A stretch of 13,493 nt of DNA from Candidatus Woesearchaeota archaeon. Lineage in GTDB: Archaea; Nanobdellota; Nanobdellia; Woesearchaeales; BS150m-G63. Both the position numbers and the translations under genes were made by a program. Under the pieces are notes generated by a model, which saw nothing but the letters and a program-made list of their open reading frames with translations, did not search any database and was not told the origin of the DNA. The stretch covers positions 1 through 13,493 of the forward strand of contig JAHWIG010000017.1 of assembly GCA_019322735.1 (NCBI GenBank), given 5' to 3'. Below are positions 6,532 through 11,914 of this stretch, piece by piece. How positions within the stretch are numbered: the first letter of the stretch is position 1; every line of letters begins with the position of its first letter.

Positions 6532-6554
6532 ATGTTGCTTATTTATACCTCGTT

Positions 6555-9362
6555 ATGGAGATAGAACATGGCAGTTTAAGGGTTATTACTCATATTAAGC
6601 CAGATGCAACTTTAGAAGGAAGACTAAATTCTTATACTGATGTGTGTGTTTGGAAGATTGATAAGAAACAGAATCGTTTAGTTGATCCAAAATTAAGAAC
6701 ATTAGTTGTTCCTAGGAGGTTTCCAACTAAGCATTATAGGGGGAGTCAGTTAGACCAAAAAGAAGAACACATTATACGAAGAATGGACCTGGTAAGAGAT
6801 ACTGTCAAGAAAGATTATGAAGAAATTTTAGATAAGAAACATGAACAATTGCAGAAATATAAAAAACACACTTCAAAAGGGGCCCAGAAGATTCTTTATG
6901 AGCTTGGATTATTGGAGAAATCAATCAAAGAATTGCCAGAAACTATAAGTTTTTTTGGACCTGATAAAAATCAGGGAAGATTTGTTTTTACTATTGAAAC
7001 CCCTCATTTAGATACTGATCAATTATCTTTGTTAAATCCGTTTTATCAACATAATGAAAGATTTACAAAGACAACTGATTTAGTTGAAAGAACTCTTGGA
7101 GGAAATTTTAATCAGCTTTTCTTTTTGAATGAAAAGGTTGCTGATATGGAGGTAATTACAGAAGGTCTTCCTACAACTTATTTTTTTCAATCAAAAGAGT
7201 TTCCTAATTCTGTAAGAAATTATTTTAGAAAAGTACCTATAGATACCTTACTTAATAGTACTGGATTAGCGATAGATTTTGAGACTACTGAATGGAGGCA
7301 TGCACAAATAACTGAAGAAGATAAATCTTTGAGTATTGAGGAATTGATTGAGAGTTATCATTTGGATGATTCATTTTCTTCTTTGACAAAACAAGAATTA
7401 TTAGATAAAGTTGAAAGTGCAAAAGATTCATCAAGAAATGAGAGAATTGTTACTGCAACATTATGTGATGTTAATAATGGAGATTATTTTGTTGTTTCTA
7501 CTCTTCCATTATCTAAATCGATTGATGTTAAGTTTCCTGGAAAAGATGTGATGATAAATCCAGAACTATATCAAGTGAAAAATCAAATAGATCTGATAGA
7601 GAAAGTTAATGAGATAATAAAGGAGATTCAACCATTATATATGTTTGGCCATAAACATACTGATTTTGATTATAGGATTGCCCAGGAATTGGCTGGAAAC
7701 TTTAAGATAGGGGTTGGTGGAGAGAAGCCAGAATATTTGTGGGGATTACCAAACAAATTCATGCAAGTAAGGATTGCTCCTGGGAGGTTAGATATTGAAC
7801 CTTCAAGTTATTATCAACATTATTCTTGGATAAGGAACAATAAACTTGATACTGTATTTGAGGATATAATTGGGTTAGTGGATAAAAAAGCGTTTAATCA
7901 TAAACAGCTTGAGGAAGCAATACGTTCAATTGAATCAGGTAAAAGAATCAGCAATAAAAAAAGAGAACTTGCTGATAAAATAAATTCATACGCAATGAGG
8001 GATTCTATCAAATCTCATATCATTTGCTCTTCATTATTAAGGGAGGTATTGGAAACTGCTTATTTATTCAATACAACCCCTGTGAGGGCATGCACAACTT
8101 CAAAGAAAACATTGACAGAAGAATATTGGACACAGAAGAGTCTTGATAATGCAGGAACTTTCTTGTATAAAGATCCACAGCGCGAGTTTATTAGTGTTAC
8201 ACCCATATTGAAAAAATTGTACAGAGGAAATAAGGATATTTCTTGGAAGAATTTTAAAATTGAAGATTTCCAGGAAAGATTGATTAAACATCATTCCGGT
8301 AAGATTCCTGTAAAAAAGGGAATGGTTGATGGAAAATTGATATTCTTTCATCCGCATGTTGAAGCATTGAAAGATTTTTTTCTTGATGATAATGATGCTA
8401 AACGAGTCTATAATTCTAAATTTGGGAAGGATAAGAAGAAAAAAATAAGACAATATAAGGCATTGGAAGCAGTAATTGAATATCCTTTCTTTAAGATTGT
8501 GGATTATTCAAGAAATAAACTCGTTGATACTAGTAATGGTGAAAAGGATTCTTTAGAGAAGAGATTTAGTGCAGAATTCAGGTTAGGTTTTAGTGGACAT
8601 AATCTAAGAGATTATCATAATAATATTGTTAGTTTTTATAAGAGTTTGGCAAGAGGTTTGGCAAGTGAAAATGTTGTAAATCATCAAGGAAGTTTTTATG
8701 TTTTACAAAATAGTGATACAATTGATGAATTTTGTAAAAAGATAGAACAATATAATTTTGGAACTGTTCTTGGAGATGTTACTGCCTTATCAATAAGAAA
8801 GGGAGTGTTTGGATTATCATTAGATGGGCAGTTATTGGTTTATGGATTGGCGGATCCTAAAAGTAATAAAGGAGAAAAGAATATTTTAGCAAAGGAATTA
8901 ATTGGAGAAATCTTAAAAGGAACATTAATTGATAAAAATGTTGATAGAGTTCTTAAGACAGTGAGGGATGTTTCTTATGATATCCAAAATGGATTGATTG
9001 AAGATGAAAAACTGGTTTATGAAAGGGAAGTCAAAAGACATTTTACTGATTATTCTGATATGGCAACACAACCTTATATCTCATTATTAGTTGAACAACA
9101 ACTAAGAGAGGGGGAAATTTTGAGGTATTATAAAGACAGTTCGCAATTATTGGAAGATTTATTTGGTGTCAGGGTTAATGGTGATGATTATGAATTGGTT
9201 AATGGTAGTTTAGTAAGGGGGATGATTGAAGCAACTGTTCCTATTGTTAAGAGATTTAATCAGAAAGATAACGATTTTGTTAAAGATACTCTTGGAAATA
9301 TTTTAATTGGAAGGGCAGATGATAAAGAAATAGATAATTTAATTTCTATTTATGAAAATTAA
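6555..9362 (+). CDS. Family-B DNA polymerase-like protein: intact 3'-5' exonuclease, degenerate polymerase palm
   Basis: The 935-aa protein has a divergent N-terminal domain (about 1-235, with a charged helical insert at 60-125). A DnaQ-like exonuclease follows: Exo I AIDFETT (Asp241, Glu243), Exo II with F371-D372, and Exo III Y479-x3-D483. A charged insert of about 45 residues follows Exo I. The C-terminal half follows a PolB palm-thumb order: a GxxP..G segment (582-589) before the motif A position, where FFHPH (597-601) replaces DxxSLYP; a motif B remnant (KALEAV..Y, 635-643); a motif C-like strand turn NSDTID (719-724) lacking the DTD pair; and a thumb-like KRHFTDYSD (827-835). Exonuclease or template-binding activity without synthesis is therefore predicted. 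This resembles the inactivated PolB paralogues known in archaea. Exonuclease assignment is strong; palm alignment is by eye. Confidence 0.78.
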   Translation: MEIEHGSLRVITHIKPDATLEGRLNSYTDVCVWKIDKKQNRLVDPKLRTLVVPRRFPTKHYRGSQLDQKEEHIIRRMDLVRDTVKKDYEEILDKKHEQLQKYKKHTSKGAQKILYELGLLEKSIKELPETISFFGPDKNQGRFVFTIETPHLDTDQLSLLNPFYQHNERFTKTTDLVERTLGGNFNQLFFLNEKVADMEVITEGLPTTYFFQSKEFPNSVRNYFRKVPIDTLLNSTGLAIDFETTEWRHAQITEEDKSLSIEELIESYHLDDSFSSLTKQELLDKVESAKDSSRNERIVTATLCDVNNGDYFVVSTLPLSKSIDVKFPGKDVMINPELYQVKNQIDLIEKVNEIIKEIQPLYMFGHKHTDFDYRIAQELAGNFKIGVGGEKPEYLWGLPNKFMQVRIAPGRLDIEPSSYYQHYSWIRNNKLDTVFEDIIGLVDKKAFNHKQLEEAIRSIESGKRISNKKRELADKINSYAMRDSIKSHIICSSLLREVLETAYLFNTTPVRACTTSKKTLTEEYWTQKSLDNAGTFLYKDPQREFISVTPILKKLYRGNKDISWKNFKIEDFQERLIKHHSGKIPVKKGMVDGKLIFFHPHVEALKDFFLDDNDAKRVYNSKFGKDKKKKIRQYKALEAVIEYPFFKIVDYSRNKLVDTSNGEKDSLEKRFSAEFRLGFSGHNLRDYHNNIVSFYKSLARGLASENVVNHQGSFYVLQNSDTIDEFCKKIEQYNFGTVLGDVTALSIRKGVFGLSLDGQLLVYGLADPKSNKGEKNILAKELIGEILKGTLIDKNVDRVLKTVRDVSYDIQNGLIEDEKLVYEREVKRHFTDYSDMATQPYISLLVEQQLREGEILRYYKDSSQLLEDLFGVRVNGDDYELVNGSLVRGMIEATVPIVKRFNQKDNDFVKDTLGNILIGRADDKEIDNLISIYEN

Positions 9363-9778
9363 TTTTTTTGATATTTATTTGTGTAATATTTTACTAATTC
9401 TGAGAAAATCTTTCCAACTGTACTTGGTTTGTATGGTTGTATATCTTGTTTTTCTCCTTGGCCAAATCTTTCTGGGAAGTATTCTCCCATAAGTTCTTTT
9501 TTTATATCTGTATCTGCAGACCAATCTATATTATTAATATATTCAGATTCTTCAATGAAGTTTAATTCATTAGTTATTTTTAGTTTTTCTTCTAAATTTG
9601 ATTTTTTATCTTTTTGGAATATTAATTCAGCATGTCCTTGATCATATAAGTCAGTATCTTCAGGTTCTAAACCTAATTTATTACATAAAGTCATGTATTC
9701 AAGAGCATTTCTTCCAGAGAAAGCATCTAATCTTTTTTCTTCTAAGTCTTCAATATCTTTTAGATATTTGTTCTCCAT
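9359..9778 (-). CDS. Acidic soluble protein of unknown function
   Basis: The 139-aa product is strongly acidic and mostly helical at the N-terminus (MENKYLKDIEDLEEKRLDAF), with no transmembrane segment. A more ordered C-terminus contains FPERFGQGEKQD and PYKPSTVGKIFSELVKYY. No family is recognised. Its last 4 nt overlap the 3' end of the polymerase-like gene in convergent orientation, so transcription of the two could interfere. A TATA-like tttatata (minus strand, 9799-9806) sits about 25 nt upstream of the ATG, and a GGGGG tract (9788-9792) lies 9 nt before it, so leaderless or SD-led starts are both possible. Confidence 0.7.
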   Translation of the reverse strand: MENKYLKDIEDLEEKRLDAFSGRNALEYMTLCNKLGLEPEDTDLYDQGHAELIFQKDKKSNLEEKLKITNELNFIEESEYINNIDWSADTDIKKELMGEYFPERFGQGEKQDIQPYKPSTVGKIFSELVKYYTNKYQKN

Positions 9779-9798
9779 AGTACTAATCCCCCTACAAT

Positions 9799-9806
9799 TT
9801 TATATA
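9799..9806 (-). promoter_or_regulatory. TATA-like box of the gene at 9778
   Basis: The minus-strand sequence tttatata is centred about 25 nt upstream of the ATG at 9778, within the 35-bp gap to the next gene. Confidence 0.55.
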
Positions 9807-9813
9807 AACTTTT

Positions 9814-10287
9814 CTATTTCTTACTACGTTTAGGTAATAACCATGTAACTTCTTTTTTTATGAATCTCCAAAATGGCTCAAAATAAATGGCCACAAAGAA
9901 TAGTCCTACAAGCCAAATAACCACGTCATATGTTAATCTGTGCCAGTAATTGCAGACAAATCCTGGACTTGAACAGGTCAATAATAATCCAATCTCATCT
10001 ACAACTAAACCAAGACCGAATCCTGTAAGGCCTGCAGCTATATTATGCAAATTTGGTCTATCGCTTACCAATGAAATCCAATTAGAAGCAAATAATAGTA
10101 TGATTCCGTAATAGAAATGATGGATGTGGTATTGTCTTATGTATAAACTGGTTTCAGGGAACAAAATGACAACTGCTCTTGAAAGTCCGAAAGAAATCAG
10201 AAAAAAGACAAAGATTATGAATGGTGTTAATTTATTTCTTCTTATTATGTCCTCATATAAGAGAGATTTTAAGTCTTTTATATTCAT
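9814..10287 (-). CDS. Membrane protein with conserved-looking His cluster and Asp-Glu pair
   Basis: The 157-aa protein has four hydrophobic segments (about 21-43, 58-75, 82-104, 122-138). At the start of the second lies H54-x-H56-H57-x2-Y-Y-G, and in the third GFGLGLVVDE, with D97-E98 inside the membrane. Cys105, Cys112 and His116 follow in the next loop. His and acidic residues facing each other at membrane level suggest a metal site or a membrane-embedded enzyme, but I know no characterised member. Basic residues at both ends place them in the cytoplasm. Its ATG overlaps the S8e stop as ATGA, so translation is coupled to a ribosomal protein gene. Function is unknown; membrane location is well supported. 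Confidence 0.8.
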   Translation of the reverse strand: MNIKDLKSLLYEDIIRRNKLTPFIIFVFFLISFGLSRAVVILFPETSLYIRQYHIHHFYYGIILLFASNWISLVSDRPNLHNIAAGLTGFGLGLVVDEIGLLLTCSSPGFVCNYWHRLTYDVVIWLVGLFFVAIYFEPFWRFIKKEVTWLLPKRSKK

Positions 10288-10661
10288 TCTTTTATTAAAA
10301 TTGCATTAACAGTTCCTTCTTGTCCTGGTCTGTTTGTTATTTTTGCCAGTCCCTTATCAGTTTCAATGATTGTTCCTTTTGTAAGAATATTTCGCCTGAT
10401 AAAGTGTCTGTTTGCTGGACTTTCTTTAACTGTTATAATTTTTGCTTTTAAGTTTTTATTTTTAACCTTTAAATTTACAGATTCAGCATGTAATAATGAT
10501 ATTTTTGACTTTCCGCCTTTCATCTTTTTTACTTTTGTTTGAGTCTTTCCTATCTTTGTAGAAGTTGGTGAACTACCAGTTTCATATATCCTTTTCTTTC
10601 TATATGCCTTGTATCTTCCACCAGATATACTTCTTTTTGGTCTAGTTTGTATTAATGCCAT
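10284..10661 (-). CDS. 30S ribosomal protein S8e
   Basis: The 125-aa product is the archaeal/eukaryotic S8e protein of the small ribosomal subunit. Recognisable blocks are the basic start MALIQTRPKRSISGGRYKAYRKKR, then TKIG (35-38), the KISLL strand (53-57), ESPANRHFIRRNILTKG (80-96), TIIET (97-101) and RPGQEGTVNA (111-120). A longer open frame reaches 10754, but its extra 31 residues do not look like S8e. The ATG at 10661 also has a TATA-like tttaaata (minus strand, 10683-10690) 26 nt upstream, so the shorter start is used. The stop overlaps the start of the downstream membrane protein gene by 4 nt. Length is normal for archaea. Confidence 0.95.
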   Translation of the reverse strand: MALIQTRPKRSISGGRYKAYRKKRIYETGSSPTSTKIGKTQTKVKKMKGGKSKISLLHAESVNLKVKNKNLKAKIITVKESPANRHFIRRNILTKGTIIETDKGLAKITNRPGQEGTVNAILIKE

Positions 10662-10682
10662 AGATGCATGGGGTTTTGATTT

Positions 10683-10690
10683 ATTTAAAA
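10683..10690 (-). promoter_or_regulatory. TATA-like box of S8e
   Basis: Minus-strand tttaaata centred about 26 nt upstream of the ATG at 10661. It supports the shorter S8e start and a leaderless mRNA. Confidence 0.55.
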
Positions 10691-10697
10691 AGATTTC

Positions 10698-10723
10698 GGT
10701 AAAACAGGAACATATGTTTTGCC
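10698..10723. repeat. Inverted repeat between the S8e and LSm promoters
   Basis: GGTAAAACA (10698-10706) and TGTTTTGCC (10715-10723) form a 9-bp stem with one G-T pair around an 8-nt loop. It lies just upstream of the S8e TATA box in the 189-bp divergent gap, so it could be an operator or a small RNA hairpin. Confidence 0.5.
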
Positions 10724-10786
10724 TTAATCTTTTCAGTAGTTTTTCTTCGCTCAACGACTATAAAGTTTTCCTCATTTTTAGTAAGA

Positions 10787-10794
10787 TTTATATA
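10787..10794 (+). promoter_or_regulatory. TATA-like box for LSm-L37e
   Basis: The sequence tttatata would place transcription start near 10817, leaving a leader of about 35 nt that includes the GGGGG tract before the LSm ATG. A second AT-rich candidate (ttatttaa, 10821-10828) is 26 nt from the ATG and would give a leaderless mRNA instead. Confidence 0.45.
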
Positions 10795-10838
10795 CTAAAT
10801 CCAACTTTTTCCCTATTAATTTATTTAATTTATTATTA

Positions 10839-10843
10839 GGGGG
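10839..10843 (+). promoter_or_regulatory. G-tract ribosome binding site of LSm
   Basis: GGGGG sits 7 nt before the ATG at 10851. It deviates from GGAGG but could pair with the pyrimidine-rich 16S tail using a G-U pair. Confidence 0.4.
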
Positions 10844-10850
10844 TTTTATA

Positions 10851-11078
10851 ATGGAAATGTCAAGACCATTGGACACATTGAACAATGCAAGGAATAAAAG
10901 AGTTATAGTAGAGTTGAAGAACGGAAAACAGTTTGTTGGTGTATTGAAAGCATTTGATATACATATAAATACAGTGTTAGATGAAGCAGAAGAAAGGGAG
11001 AATGGAGAGCAAAAGAGGAAATTAGGAACTATTTTCTTACGTGGAGATACCATCATTCTGATTTCATTAGCTGATTAA
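10851..11078 (+). CDS. Sm-like archaeal RNA-binding protein (LSm/SmAP)
   Basis: The 75-aa protein is a single Sm fold. Members form heptameric rings that bind U-rich RNA and take part in RNA processing and tRNA maturation. The Sm1 motif covers about residues 16-46, with FDIHINTVLDEAEE containing the RNA-contacting Asp36, His38 and Asn40. Sm2 is LGTIFLRGDTI (58-68), with Arg64-Gly65-Asp66. The N-terminal helix RPLDTLNNARN is also typical. Length matches SmAP1-type proteins. The gene is followed 13 nt later by L37e, an arrangement I recall as common in archaea, and the two are very likely cotranscribed. No unusual features apart from the G-tract upstream of the start. Confidence 0.96.
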   Translation: MEMSRPLDTLNNARNKRVIVELKNGKQFVGVLKAFDIHINTVLDEAEERENGEQKRKLGTIFLRGDTIILISLAD

Positions 11079-11080
11079 TT

Positions 11081-11085
11081 AGGAG
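11081..11085 (+). promoter_or_regulatory. Shine-Dalgarno site of L37e
   Basis: AGGAG with a 6-nt spacer to the ATG at 11092, located in the 13-nt gap after LSm. It fixes the start of this short gene. Confidence 0.7.
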
Positions 11086-11091
11086 AGTATA

Positions 11092-11256
11092 ATGTCAAAA
11101 GGAACACCTTCTATGGGGAAAAAGTCTGGTAAAAAGACCCATATTGTTTGCAGGAGATGTGGTAAGAGAACTTATCATGTGAGAAAGAAGAGATGCAGTA
11201 GCTGTGGATATGGAAGAAGTTCTAAATTAAGAAGATATAGTTGGCAGAAAAAGTAA
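11092..11256 (+). CDS. 50S ribosomal protein L37e
   Basis: The 54-aa zinc-ribbon ribosomal protein of the archaeal/eukaryotic large subunit. The reading begins MSKGTPSMGKKSGKKTHIVC and holds the four zinc ligands C20-x2-C23-x11-C35-x2-C38, followed by the basic GYGRSSKLRRYSWQKK tail that contacts 23S rRNA. These are the family's defining features and the length is as expected. A clear AGGAG lies 6 nt before the ATG. It is the second gene after LSm, in the same direction, with a 13-nt gap. Confidence 0.97.
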   Translation: MSKGTPSMGKKSGKKTHIVCRRCGKRTYHVRKKRCSSCGYGRSSKLRRYSWQKK

Positions 11257-11271
11257 TTCTTTAGAAAGATT

Positions 11272-11278
11272 TTTATAT
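11272..11278 (+). promoter_or_regulatory. TATA-like box ahead of the structured leader and tRNA-Leu
   Basis: The sequence tttatat (within ttttatatgg) predicts a transcript start near 11301. No comparable box occurs directly before the tRNA (11395-11410 is not TATA-like), so this promoter probably drives both the leader RNA and the tRNA. Confidence 0.5.
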
Positions 11279-11301
11279 GGAAGATTGACTTTCTTAGTCT
11301 T

Positions 11302-11431
11302 ATGCCCTTACTGGGCAAGGAGATTTTTCGCGGGACAAGAAGACTCAACAAGAAGAGCATACTCTTCAAGATTTCCAAACAATGTTTGTAAACAAAACGT
11401 CTTCTAGCCGCCACAAAAATTTTCAATTTTT
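11302..11431 (+). ncRNA. Candidate structured RNA (leader) upstream of tRNA-Leu
   Basis: This 130-nt stretch folds on paper into nested perfect helices. Hairpin 1 is TGCCC/GGGCA (11303-11307 with 11313-11317). A closing helix GCGG/CCGC (11330-11333 with 11408-11411) and AGAAGAC/GTCTTCT (11338-11344 with 11399-11405) encloses two hairpins, GAAGAG-CATA-CTCTTC (11352-11367) and CAAAC-AAT-GTTTG (11376-11388). A last hairpin, CAAAAATT-TTC-AATTTTTG (11414-11432), ends on the first base of the tRNA. No C or D boxes are seen. An ACA at 11413-11415 after the closing helix recalls H/ACA guides, but no proper pseudouridylation pocket is visible. A 29-codon frame (11302-11391) is also present. Identity is unknown; it may be an sRNA cotranscribed with the tRNA. 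Confidence 0.45.
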
Positions 11432-11515
11432 GCGGGAATGCCGGAGTGGTCAAACGGGACAGGCTTAGGACCTGTTAGCTTAGTGCTTACGTGGGTTCGA
11501 ATCCCCCTTCCCGCA
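11432..11515 (+). tRNA. tRNA-Leu (anticodon UAG)
   Basis: An 84-nt class II tRNA decoding CUA and probably other CUN leucine codons. The acceptor stem GCGGGAA (11432-11438) pairs fully with TTCCCGC (11508-11514), with A73 at 11515; CCA is not encoded. The D stem is CCG/CGG. The anticodon stem ACAGG/CCTGT (11459-11463, 11471-11475) holds loop CTTAGGA with anticodon TAG at 11466-11468. A 15-nt variable arm (11476-11490) has an AGC/GCT stem, as required for leucine. The T arm GTGGG-TTCGAAT-CCCCC has one T-C mismatch at its second pair. No intron is seen. Confidence 0.96.
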
Positions 11516-11566
11516 TCATTCTTGAGGGTTAATGCGTGTTCTACAAATGTATAAAAAAGAAATAAC

Positions 11567-11574
11567 TTTATATA
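11567..11574 (+). promoter_or_regulatory. TATA-like box of the 66-aa gene
   Basis: The sequence tttatata is centred about 27 nt before the ATG at 11598, as for a leaderless mRNA. No SD motif is present. Confidence 0.55.
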
Positions 11575-11597
11575 AGGAATAATACTTTGAGTAGATT

Positions 11598-11798
11598 ATG
11601 GGAGATAAAACTAAAACCGATTTAACTAACTATTCTTTATATAATATATTAAAGGATACAAAACACTTAGATACTATTTCAACTTGTGAGTATATTAGTA
11701 GTCTTGTTATGAATATGAAATGGTATTATGAAAAACAAGAATCAGAATCTAAAGATATATTAAAACCATCATATTCTTCCGACTTAGTCAATAAATAA
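11598..11798 (+). CDS. 66-aa protein of unknown function
   Basis: The product (MGDKTKTDLTNYSLYNILKD...) is soluble, helical and charged, with one cysteine and no recognisable motif or signal. The residues around 20-45 (HLDTISTCEYISSLVMNMKWYYE) could form a short amphipathic helix pair. The frame is open with ATG start and TAA stop, and a well-placed TATA box supports expression. It stands alone between tRNA-Leu and the Arg/Ser-repeat gene. No family is recognised and it could be lineage-specific. Confidence 0.6.
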   Translation: MGDKTKTDLTNYSLYNILKDTKHLDTISTCEYISSLVMNMKWYYEKQESESKDILKPSYSSDLVNK

Positions 11799-11882
11799 AC
11801 TTAATTAAAATAGGTTCTAAACAATTAACGATCCTTTCCGCATATACCCTTTAGTATCATGCAGTGTTCTAATTTGCGTTAA

Positions 11883-11890
11883 TTTTATAT
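11883..11890 (+). promoter_or_regulatory. TATA-like box selecting the 11915 start
   Basis: The sequence ttttatat overlaps the region just before two in-frame ATGs (11891, 11894). It is about 28 nt upstream of a third ATG at 11915, matching the leaderless spacing used by neighbours, so 11915 is taken as the start. Confidence 0.5.
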
Positions 11891-11914
11891 ATGATGAGTG
11901 AAAAAGAAATAAAT

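Noticed and set aside
6555..9362. Active replicative PolB or a casposon/viral polymerase
   Set aside because: The motif A and C aspartates are not in place, and no casposase, terminal repeats or viral genes flank it.
10662..10754. N-terminal extension of S8e
   Set aside because: The added 31 residues do not resemble S8e and would run over its TATA box; the ATG at 10661 matches the family start.
11302..11391. 29-codon open frame (MPLLGKEIFRG...) starting 26 nt after a TATA box
   Set aside because: Not recognised as any small ribosomal protein and overlaps perfect RNA hairpins, so an RNA interpretation is preferred; a microprotein cannot be fully excluded.
11302..11431. C/D-box or H/ACA guide RNA identity for the leader
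   Set aside because: No RUGAUGA/CUGA boxes are present, and although an ACA follows the closing helix there is no internal-loop pocket of suitable size.
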